Source: Lycocorax pyrrhopterus obiensis (Eukaryota; Chordata; Aves; Passeriformes; Paradisaeidae). From it: a DNA stretch of 64,000 nucleotides. The stretch covers positions 51,176,717-51,240,716 of the forward strand of contig JACSVZ010000002.1 of NCBI GenBank assembly GCA_014706295.1, read 5' to 3'. Below the pieces are notes generated by a model that saw nothing but the letters and a program-made list of their open reading frames with translations, made no database searches and was not told the DNA's origin. Positions 55,846 to 64,000 of this stretch are shown one piece after another (the first letter of the stretch is position 1; each line of letters begins with the position of its first letter). The position numbers and the translations under genes were made by a program.

Positions 55846-56978
55846 TTTTTGGATTTTTGTAAAGCTTTTGATACTATCCAATACCCTTCTGGACAAAATG
55901 TGCGGTCCACAGCTGGATAAACACATTATGTGTTGGGTGAGCAACTGGCCCATGGGTCAGGCATAAAGCGTTGCAGTGATTGGGGTGACATCAGACTGGT
56001 GACTCTCCACTAGTGGGGCTCTGCTGGGCCCCATTATAGTCCCTGTTCTCTTCAATGTCTTCATAAATGACTTGGACACAGGACTGGAAGGGACGCTGAG
56101 CAAGTTCACAGATGATACAAAACAGAGGAGCTGTTGACTCCCTTGAAGGCAGGAATGCCCTGCAGAGAGACCTGGACAAATCAGATGGCTAGGCATTCAT
56201 CAAATCCATTCATATAAATTTATCAGAGGAAAGTGCTAGATTCTGCACCTGGGATGGGGCAACCCTGGGCGTACAGACAGACTGGGGAATGAGATGCTGG
56301 AAAGCAGCACTGCAGAAAGAGACCTGGGGGTCCTGGTTGATGGCAAGTTGAATATGAGTCAGCAGTACCCTGGCAGCCAGGAGGGCCAATCACGTCCTGG
56401 GGGGCATCAGGCACAGCATCACCAGCTGGGCAAGGGAGGGGATTGTCCTGCTCTGCTCTGCACTGGGGTGGCCTCACCTTGAGTGCGGGGGGCAGTTTTG
56501 GGTGCTACAATACAAGAAAGATATGAAGGTATTAGAGAGCGTCCAAAGGAGAGCAACCAAGATGGTGAAGGTCCTTGAGGGGAAGCATTATGAGGAGTGG
56601 CTGAGGTCACTTGGTCTGTTCAGCATGGAAAAGACTGAAGGGAGACCTCATTGCAGTCTACAACTTCCTTGTGAGGGAAAGAGGGGGGCCAGACACTGAT
56701 CTCTGCTCTGTGGTGCCCAGTGACAGAACCCCAGGGGATAGACTGAAGTTGTGTCAGAGGAGGTTTAGGTTGGATATTAGAAAAAGGTAGTCAGGTACTG
56801 GAACAGGCTCTCCAGAGAAGTGGTCACAGCACCAGCCCGTACAGAGTTCAAGAAGTGTTTGGACAATGCTCTGAGGCACATGGTGTGACTCTTGGGGATG
56901 GAACTGTACAGGGCCAGGAGCTGGACTCGATGATCCTTGTGGGTGACTTCCAACTCAGTTTATTCAGTGATTCTGTAG
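55846..56978 (+). mobile_element. CR1 LINE copy with decayed ORF2 (reverse transcriptase)
   Basis: This is the longest CR1 in the window, about 1.13 kb in plus orientation. It starts inside the reverse-transcriptase region (GTAAAGCTTTTGATACTATC corresponds to the KAFDT motif) and continues through [10 protein letters not shown] and ERDLGVLVDGKLNMSQQ-type sequence. The C-terminal part includes VLESVQRRATKMVK and EEWLRSLGLFSMEK. It ends with a 3' tail, GGACTCGATGATCCTTGTGG, and GTGATTCTGTAG. Coding pieces lie in different frames (56294..56482 and 56502..56699, for example) with stops and indels, so it is dead. The start is a 5' truncation. CR1 reverse transcriptase normally primes at its own 3' end and leaves no poly(A). 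Confidence 0.93.
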
Positions 56979-59825
56979 TTTGATATCCCCTAGAATAAAG
57001 TGATGAGATGGATGAGAGCTGATATCAAGTCCTACTAGAGTAATCAAACTTTAGAAGACAATACTTCGTAAGACCTCTTCTATTCTAGCAAGGATCTTCC
57101 AATTCCCTTTAGGAAAGATTTCAATGTTAGAGGTGTTGAGCCTCTGCCACTGATGCGTATAATTTTAGTCTCAAATGTTTTCAGAAGATGTCAGCATTTT
57201 CTTATACCTATAGAGCATATTTGCATTATGCTTAGCAGGAGACATTTATATAATCTATATCTGAGTCAGGAAATAGAAACAGTATTATATGTAGAATCAT
57301 GTCTGGTGTGTATCTGTTAGGCAAATAGACAGATAGCATTGATACAGAAACCAAAATGAGCATCTATACCAAAACAAAGATTTTTTTTGTGTACATTAAA
57401 TACCCAGTGGATTGATGTATAAAGGGAAACCTCATGACCTGTCAAAATTAGAATCTCAGACTACAAGAGTGAAGGTAGAAGAGGTGACCAAAATTCTCTA
57501 GTTGCTAGGCATTTTATGGAAAGAGGCCACATTCACTCATCTTATTAAAATTCATGAAAATTGAAAATATCCAAAAGCCCAGGAGGGGTGGGGTCACAAA
57601 ATCTATTTCACAGAACTGGGAAGCTTACTCTAAATTCACCTTGAAAGCACTTTCCCCATCACAGACTTCCTGAGAGCCTTTTGATTTCTCTCCTACTTAG
57701 GAGGTAATTATAGAACTTCTTTTCCTCCCTGAATAGAGCATACAGAAAGAGTTCACTTCAGTCTTTTATGCAGATTGTAATGGTTAGTTCCTAGACTAGA
57801 TCTTTATTGCAAATTATTTCTCTTTTGCTCTCTCCAATTCATCTAGTTATCTTTATTTTTATTTCCCTTTATTTCTCACATCTTGTCCTCTGTGTCATTT
57901 GATATCATAACTACTTTAGTATTAAATATTTTTGAACTTTGCACTTCTCTTTTCCTCTTTTGATTTACTTTTGCCTTTAATTTTAAATTTACTGTTGCCA
58001 GAAAACAATGACATTCAGGTATAGGGATGATGGAAGAGGGATGTTAAACAAAGGCTGTGTAACATATTTCTCTTGTGGATAAATCCCTTAAAAGGCACAA
58101 ATCCAAAGGTAAAGAATAAGTTCTTTTTAGAAAGATTTCTAAGGGCACCAGAATCACGTGAGATTTTTAAGATCACCACAGTCATTTCAGCCAGGAAGAA
58201 TCCAAGTTTATGAGTTTAAAGTGCCTATGATAGATGCTTGGCTTATGTGGTCTAGTCTAGTCCTAACAGCTACCACTGCTTTTTATTTCTTGTACAAATT
58301 GACACTAAGGAGAAGAGTTGATGGGAAATTCTACACCATCCTGTTTTCACGACGGGGAAGTCTGTCTCCTTGTAACACTGCTACTACAATAGGACCACAG
58401 AATTTCTCCATGCTCAGGCACTCCCCTTGTTTTCAGAACATATTAAGGTTAATATTTATTATTAACTAATAAACAGTGTTTTCAAGATAAAACCAAAGCA
58501 TCATTTAACCGCTGAAGCAATGCTATTTTAGGCAAACTAGAATTAGAATCAAGAACTGTGGCCTTTTTATTTTTTTGGCAACAGCCCACTTTTATTCTTA
58601 AAAAGAAAGCAGGGATAAGGTAGCATTTATTTTTTTAACTGCTTTTCTGATATTGGGTAAAAATTGCAGGACATGAGCAGTATTCCAGCAACCAGCTTAC
58701 TAGAGTATATCCCAAAGGCATAGCATTCCAAATAAAAGCAGCAGTCCTGCATGGCTTACCACACTCTCTTGCAAGTGATGTCAATGGTCAATAACAGACC
58801 AATAGTATTCCCCTGAATCCATCAAGCATACAAAAGTGCTAATAAAGAGAAACAGGAAATGTTCTTTCTTGGAGAAAATATCAATACTTTTGTATTAAAT
58901 GATGGTGTAAGAATAAACACTTGCTACAAAGCCCTCACTCAGAAAGCTGGTCTGCTTTAGCTGTGACTAAACCAACCAAACTAGGCATCACCAAAAGTTA
59001 TAAGGAGCATATTTTTCCTCAGCCTAACTCTTCTGCTTTATATATTATTCACTCAGCCAGCTGCAAAGCTCTCTCCCATTCTTGGTGATTTCAACAGTAG
59101 TTGTTGGAGAAGCTTTTATACATTTAGAGCAGGTATATAAAAATATTTACAGCATTTAGTGTTTACACTACATGGCCTTGAAAGAGAAATTTTTACATTT
59201 ATCAAGCTTAAGCATAAGTTGTCCCCTACCCTGATGAAGAACATGCATATCCAAAATCTAAGGAACATAAGCCAAAAATCCAATATTTTTTCTCTTCATG
59301 GTTGTCTCTCCTCAGCTTTAAATTCTCCCTCTTTCATAATCCTATCTGGCACATGGAGGAGATTTTTTCAATAAATCAATACCGCAATAAAAAATTACTG
59401 TTTCTACGCACTCCACATATTAACTGAGTTTCTCTTATACAGATAAAATCATTCACCTTATGCTCTACATTTGACATTAATTTTTAATAACAGACCTTAA
59501 TAAAAGAAGTACCTGGCAAAAATGTGAATCTAAAATATCACTATGTTAAATCTTGTCTGCTTTGGCATAATAGCTAATCACTAAATTTAGTTTCAGAAAG
59601 AATGACAACATTTTGCTGTTTTCAAAGTATACTTTTGAAAAAGAATACCATCTGAAAGAAATGCTATGAGTATAAGGCATGTTAAGTAATAGCTATCATT
59701 TTTTTGTCAGCAAAATAGAAGGCTACTGTTTTCAGCAAGAATGAAATTAGCAGCTTATCCATGAAAAAATGTAAAAACCAAAGCCAAATTATATGCTTTT
59801 CCCTAAAATCATTATAGCATAAATA
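56979..59825. other. unique intronic sequence
   Basis: No gene or repeat family was recognised. A 103-codon plus frame (58158..58469) includes a hydrophobic run (LMWSSLVLTATTAFYFLYKL), but it has no family resemblance or splice context and is judged fortuitous. Confidence 0.6.
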
Positions 59826-59830
59826 TCCCT
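59826..59830. repeat. target-site duplication, left copy (TCCCT)
   Basis: TCCCT abuts the LTR's TGTCATGG terminus and matches 60405..60409 exactly. The preceding A also matches the LTR's terminal A, so five or six bases could be counted. Confidence 0.85.
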
Positions 59831-60404
59831 TGTCATGGTTTAACCCCAGCCAGCAGCTAAGCACCACACAGCTGTTCACTCACTCCCCCACACTGGGATG
59901 AGGGAGAGAACAGGAAAAGTGAGAAAACACATGGGTTGAGACACAGCCAGTTTCATTGGTAAAACAAAAACCACACTCAAGCAAAGCAGTAAAGGAATTC
60001 ATTCACCACTTCTCATGGGCAGGCAGGTGTTTGGCCATCCCAAGGAAAACAGGACTCCATCACATGGAATGGTGACTTGGGACAACAAATGTCATCACTC
60101 CAAACATGACCTCTTCCTCCTTCCCCTAGTATTATATGCTGAGCATGACTCCATATGGTATGGGATATCACAGTGGTCAGTTGGAATCAGCTGTCCTGTC
60201 TGCGTCCCCTCCCAGTTTCTTGTGCACCCACAGCCTACTTGCTGGAGAAGGGTGAGAAATAAAAAAGGCCTTCAGGCTGTACAAGCACTGCTCAGCAGTA
60301 AGGAAAACATCCTTGAATTAGCAACACTTTTCCCAGCAAAAATCCAAAACACGCCCCTATATTAGCTACTGTGGAGAAAATTGTCTCTATCCCAGCCAAA
60401 CACA
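59831..60404 (-). mobile_element. ERV solo LTR, 574 bp, near exon 3
   Basis: It starts TGTCATGGTTTAACCCCAGC and ends CTATCCCAGCCAAACACA, a widespread avian LTR that I recognise. It has TG..CA termini and is flanked by TCCCT at 59826..59830 and 60405..60409, a 5-bp target duplication. No internal viral genes adjoin, so it is a solo LTR. Minus orientation is inferred. Read that way, CAGCATATAATACTAGGGG gives a TATA-like box in mid-LTR. The usual downstream ATTAAA-type poly(A) signal appears altered to AATGAA. The LTR is then sense to CNTNAP2, ending 417 bp beyond the exon 3 donor. An AATAAA on the plus strand near 60256 is probably incidental. The 5-bp duplication suits an ERVL-like family. The 116-codon plus frame 60015..60365 is just LTR. 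Confidence 0.9.
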
Positions 60405-60409
60405 TCCCT
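60405..60409. repeat. target-site duplication, right copy (TCCCT)
   Basis: Exact partner of the left copy, directly after the ..AAACACA end of the LTR. Confidence 0.85.
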
Positions 60410-60815
60410 GTAGCACCTGCATGGAAAATAACGCATACCTGATAAAACTGCTCGCCATCACATGTACAAACAAAGAACAAATTACTGTCCAAAATTTTAA
60501 CAGGAGAATTTTCAAAACCAATTGTTTGTCTCACTCCATGAAATTACTTGAAAGAGGAGGCAAAGCATAAGAGACTCATTGAGCAATACCAGCAACCAAA
60601 AAATATCTATATGTTCTGCTAAATACCATCATCCCAAAATGGGCTTTGCTAATTTGGGGATGGCCCTCCTGACAGAAGCTGCAACTTGAATCACTGTGTT
60701 TTGAGCAAAGCTCTGTTCTGATATAAACAACACTGAACGGTTGCACAAGGAATAGGGTCCTGAAAAACACAGTCAATCAACATCATTACACACATGCCTC
60801 CATTTCATACGAATT
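60410..60815 (-). other. CNTNAP2: proximal intron 3 between LTR and exon 3
   Basis: About 400 bp of ordinary intron separates the solo LTR from the exon 3 donor. Minus-strand frames at 60292..60534 and 60576..60776 are not continuous with the exon and have no recognisable product. Confidence 0.65.
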
Positions 60816-60821
60816 ACTTAC
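60816..60821 (-). promoter_or_regulatory. CNTNAP2: 5' splice site of CNTNAP2 exon 3
   Basis: The exon ends in ATCTGG directly followed by GTAAGT on the minus strand, a near-ideal U1 target. It falls on a codon boundary after tryptophan, so intron 3 is phase 0. Read-through would add about eleven unrelated residues and then stop. Confidence 0.9.
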
Positions 60822-61015
60822 CCAGATGTTTCCATCTTGGTGGTATGGTTTCCAGTTCCTCCCTGTATCGCTGTAGAGCATCCGATACTGAGTGACCCAG
60901 TCAGAGCTGCTGTACCTGCCTTGAGTTGCAATAGCACTGATCTGCTTCCTGTTCCCAAAATCCACTTGCAGCCACTGGTAATGATCACTGTCTGATGGAG
61001 ACCAACCTCCTGCAC
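60822..61015 (-). CDS. CNTNAP2: CNTNAP2 exon 3 (discoidin domain segment of Caspr2)
   Basis: This internal exon encodes part of the N-terminal F5/8 type C (discoidin) domain of contactin-associated protein-like 2. Caspr2 is a single-pass neurexin-family adhesion protein that clusters potassium channels at juxtaparanodes and acts in synapse and circuit development. Read on the minus strand, the exon starts with two bases that complete a glycine codon and then gives 64 codons. It runs from [10 protein letters not shown] through [10 protein letters not shown] and [20 protein letters not shown] to GNIW. An AG acceptor (61016..61017) and a GTAAGT donor (60816..60821) flank it. The 194-bp length, phase-1 entry and phase-0 exit agree with human exon 3 as I recall it, and the residues look identical to the human protein from memory. 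Paralogues such as CNTNAP5 differ at several of these positions, so CNTNAP2 is favoured. The open frame continues into both introns, but that sequence does not resemble the protein. No stop or frameshift is present. Confidence 0.96.
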
Positions 61016-61060
61016 CTGTTGTGTTAAAACAGAAGGGAGATTTAGATCTCAGGCAGTTGC
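61016..61060 (-). promoter_or_regulatory. CNTNAP2: 3' splice site of CNTNAP2 exon 3
   Basis: On the minus strand the exon is preceded by a pyrimidine-rich run (CTCCCTTCTGTTTT), then AACACAACAG. The AG lies at 61016..61017. A possible branch point, ATCTAAATC, lies roughly 30 bases upstream. The exon length and reading phase fit only this AG. Confidence 0.85.
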
Positions 61061-64000
61061 TTTGATGTGAACTCATTGTGAAGATGCTGATTGCTGGAAG
61101 TTAGCCCAGCTGAGAGGAACAGAATAGCAAAAAATTTGAACATACACAAAAGAAATATTAGTTCCTATTTTTAAAAGAATGCAGAACAAACTTTAGCACA
61201 GGCTTTAAGTACATTAACTCTGTTGCCCTAATCCTATTTTGATATAATTACAATGACTTAGTGGGATGCCTGCTAACCAATCAATGCCTTCATAATGCCT
61301 TAATTACAGTTTATTACTTTTTGCCAAGTTATAATTGTTCAAGGGTTGACCAATTTGCCAGGAAGTCCTTTGTCAGAGTATGGCACAAATCAATAAAAAG
61401 TTTTGCATTTTCTATGCCTTTTCAATAACATTTCAAGTTGAAGAGATAATATAGATAAAAAGAAATGAAATAAGAGCTAGATCTCTACTTTTCTCTGTTT
61501 CACTATAGTGTCCAAACTGAAAGATCTGCCAGAAGAATGTATAAAGGAGCAGGTACTGCTCCAGTTTTGATCTGCTCGTTGTAAAATCTGTCACAGATTA
61601 CATTGGCAGATTCCTCTCAGCCACTAGACTACATTAAACTGTTCTAAATAAAGAAGGCAAATGATGCATAGATAAATGTAGTATTGAGACATTAATGCAA
61701 TTTCTTATTCTGGAACAAAAATATTAAGGGGAAAACTGTATTAGGATTCTTCAGAGAATAATAAAAATTCTCAGATAGATATTATAATGATATATCTATT
61801 ATAAAGGTAAGTATCAGGAAATACATGAAATATAAAAACCTCATCTATCAAAACAGAGAAAAAGTGGAATATCATTCTCTTTATAATCATAACAGACATT
61901 AATACACAGAAAACAAAATGTTTACGGACTTGATGTGATTTACAGGGGTTTTATTTTGCTTTTAGCTTTGAACCAAATAAATGTCTTGGCACACCACCAA
62001 ACCATGCAGTCTAGTCCATGGGCCAATTTTCATTGCTTTTAATTTCACTTATACGCTTCAATTGATGTCACAAGCCTCGCCTGCTTGCCAAACAAGAAAC
62101 TTTGCTACACTGCATCTTATATACTCCCATCATTAGGCGGCAGCATTGCCTCAGTCTTAGGCAACTCTGAAACTCATTCAGCTGCTACAGGTGTTAATAT
62201 TTGCAGGTCATTGGACATTTTAATGTTGTCATACCAACAGGATGATCTGATGCCTTAAGTGATTGCCTTTCACTGTAATTAAAAGTGTAGCACTACACCA
62301 ATGACAACTAATTTGTTAAAATTTTCAAGATTTACAATGGATGCTTTCTCACTGCTCTACCCAGCAAAGTAAACAGGATGCTTTTAACTGTAGGGAATAG
62401 TTAAATGCTATTTAAAACAAACCCAAAAACCCCACCCTTACTGAAAAGCACTTGCAGCAAAAAAAATTCCCACACATTCCCAAATGCAAACTAGCTGTAG
62501 TTTTGCAGAGAAAGGTACCTGACCATTCAAAACAGAATATAGCTTCTTTATAAGTACTATGCATGGAGATTGGAAGAGTTAACTCTACATACTTCTTGTA
62601 ATAGCAGAGATGATGTTTTCTCTCCCTGTCCTAAGATTCTCATCAAATTGATGTATGTGAGACTGACGGCACACAAAAAAAAATTGCCACTGTACAAAAG
62701 CCATCTTTGTAAAAAAAACCCTTTGGTGGCTACAGAAAAAAAATAAGGTTCAGATGTGAGCATTTTTAAAAACTTTTATGAAAGACAAAGAGTCAATCAC
62801 TAAAATTTCCTTCATCAATGCAATTGTTGAAAAGGTATGAGATACTATAGTGCTATGAAGGTTAAAATAGATATTATGGTTTTTACACTTTTTACTTATG
62901 CAGGAGACTTACATTAATACAGGAGATTTTTGTTAAGCACTTTTAAAGGAAAAGAATTTGAAGCATAACGAATATAATTTCTTTATTTAGTATATTCATA
63001 TTACTGAGACAGGATTTTGTCCTTCTGTAATTGTTAAACATTCACTGTAAATTGCAACTAGGTTTCGAAGTCTTCACCTACAAATGCTTGGAAAAGTTTG
63101 TAAAAATTGAGTGCTAGCACTCCTTTTCTTGGTTATTTATTTTTATGTAAGAAGAGTTGGAAAGCATTTTTCACATCATGCTTAAGAAAAGTTAGAGAGA
63201 TGTGACACAGTAGTCACATCTAGGCCATGAGATGGAAACACTGGTATTCCAAGACAGACTGCCCTATAAACATTTCTAACAAGCACGAGACAAGACTTTT
63301 TTGTCAATGTTGCAAAGAGCAGCAAACAATATTATCCCATATCTCAGTTTTAGATTTGCCTTCCGGCTTTTCCAAGCAAATAAAGAAATAAATAGTCGAA
63401 AGGATGAAGGAGAAACATGCTGCATTACAGCTAAATGTGCTGCTGAGCAGACCAGCATAGTAAGGGAATGGTGGTCAATCTGAGTGGGCAAGGCAGTCCT
63501 CAGCCAGCCACCAGAAGCAGCCTGTGAGTATCAATTGAAATTGTCCTCTTCCACTTTGATTCACCAAGATGTGTAATTTGGGGGAGAGGACTAGTTTGTT
63601 CATTTTGTTGCTGATACATGTAACCTGTAGTGGTTCAAGGATCCCTTTTTTAAATTTTTTTTCTTTTCAGATGCATGCTCTAAATAGTTTATGAAAATGT
63701 TGTATTACACACAAATTTACCCACAGTGCAGTCCTGAAAACAGCCCGAATTCACTGGAGGAATTTAAGTGCATTTGTGTCTCCATTCAATCTAAGCAGGT
63801 ACAAAAACCTCACATCCCTGTAAATGTGCACATGCTCACAATTCCACATATCATGAAATATTTTGTTGAATAAATCCCGGCTTCTTCACCAGAATTCAGA
63901 AGCTGGTGTGATACTGGATTGGGAAAAGAGGAGTTACTGATAGATAATATATTTTGCCTTTTTAAAGGAGTGAGGAATTTGGAAATCAAACCTAATTTCC
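61016..64000 (-). other. CNTNAP2: CNTNAP2 intron 2 (partial)
   Basis: This is the upstream intron on the gene's strand and runs off the right edge of the window. I saw no exon 2-like coding sequence, CR1 tail or LTR in it. It is AT-rich unique sequence. A somewhat less AT-biased block at about 61975..62260 is noted as a possible conserved element. Short open frames at 62557..62763, 63276..63491 and 63691..63873 look like chance. Confidence 0.85.

Larger units (their letters stand above)
1..60821 (-). other. CNTNAP2: CNTNAP2 intron 3 (partial)
   Basis: Everything left of the exon is downstream intron on the gene's strand and runs off the left edge. Exon 4 would encode the rest of the discoidin domain, and I did not recognise it here. 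This fits the very long early introns known for the gene. The recognisable contents are CR1 fragments, two solo LTRs, simple repeats and one doubtful coding remnant. A nested gene on either strand is not excluded but has no support. Confidence 0.85.

Noticed and set aside
58158..58469. Small membrane-protein-like frame (hydrophobic run near residues 28 to 49)
   Set aside because: AT-rich DNA often yields hydrophobic runs, and nothing else supports a gene.
60015..60365. 116-codon plus-strand frame left of exon 3
   Set aside because: It falls entirely inside the solo LTR at 59831..60404.
60786..61076. Extending the exon 3 coding region to the full 96-codon open frame
   Set aside because: The flanks lie beyond strong splice sites and do not resemble CNTNAP2; the methionine at 61076 is intronic.
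1..64000. FOXP2-type CAAATT/AATTTG motif sites as a special feature
   Set aside because: Such short AT-rich motifs occur throughout this sequence by chance, so counting them by eye proves nothing.
1..64000. CRISPR arrays, operons, phage or other prokaryotic systems
   Set aside because: No spaced direct repeats or dense gene layout; the spliced exon, CR1 elements and LTRs show a bird chromosome.

Overview
This window is vertebrate, almost certainly avian, nuclear DNA. It is AT-rich and nearly gene-empty. It carries several CR1 LINE fragments with the characteristic CR1 3' terminus and two avian-type endogenous-retrovirus solo LTRs. No operon, bacterial gene, CRISPR array, rRNA or tRNA was recognised. 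The bird assignment rests on the CR1 and LTR sequences; a neoavian and perhaps passerine host is inference from the LTR types.

The only confidently coding segment is one 194-bp exon on the minus strand at 60822..61015. It encodes part of the first extracellular domain (F5/8 type C, discoidin) of contactin-associated protein-like 2 (CNTNAP2, Caspr2). Its length, intron phases (phase 1 in, phase 0 out) and residues match what I remember of exon 3 of human CNTNAP2. On that reading 1..60821 is part of intron 3 and 61016..64000 is part of intron 2 of a very long neuronal gene transcribed right to left. No other CNTNAP2 exon was recognised.

Layout, left to right: unique intron; a minus-strand CR1 3' segment (2131..2845); a GC-rich plus-strand solo LTR (10364..11227, 5-bp target duplication CTTGC); a pair of CR1 3' tails facing each other (13905..14155); a short CR1 tail (28475..28560); a weak, heavily broken coding-like stretch on the minus strand (about 40774..42000); a CR1 internal fragment (52036..52305); the longest CR1 copy, with decayed reverse-transcriptase coding sequence (55846..56978); a second solo LTR (59831..60404, 5-bp duplication TCCCT), which ends 417 bp downstream of the exon; then exon 3 and intron 2.

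The open reading frames of 60 to 263 codons scattered through the window are explained by chance, by CR1 or by LTR sequence. No new biological system is evident. The items most worth checking are the solo LTR next to the exon, the CpG-rich LTR inside the intron, and the coding-like remnant near 41 kb.
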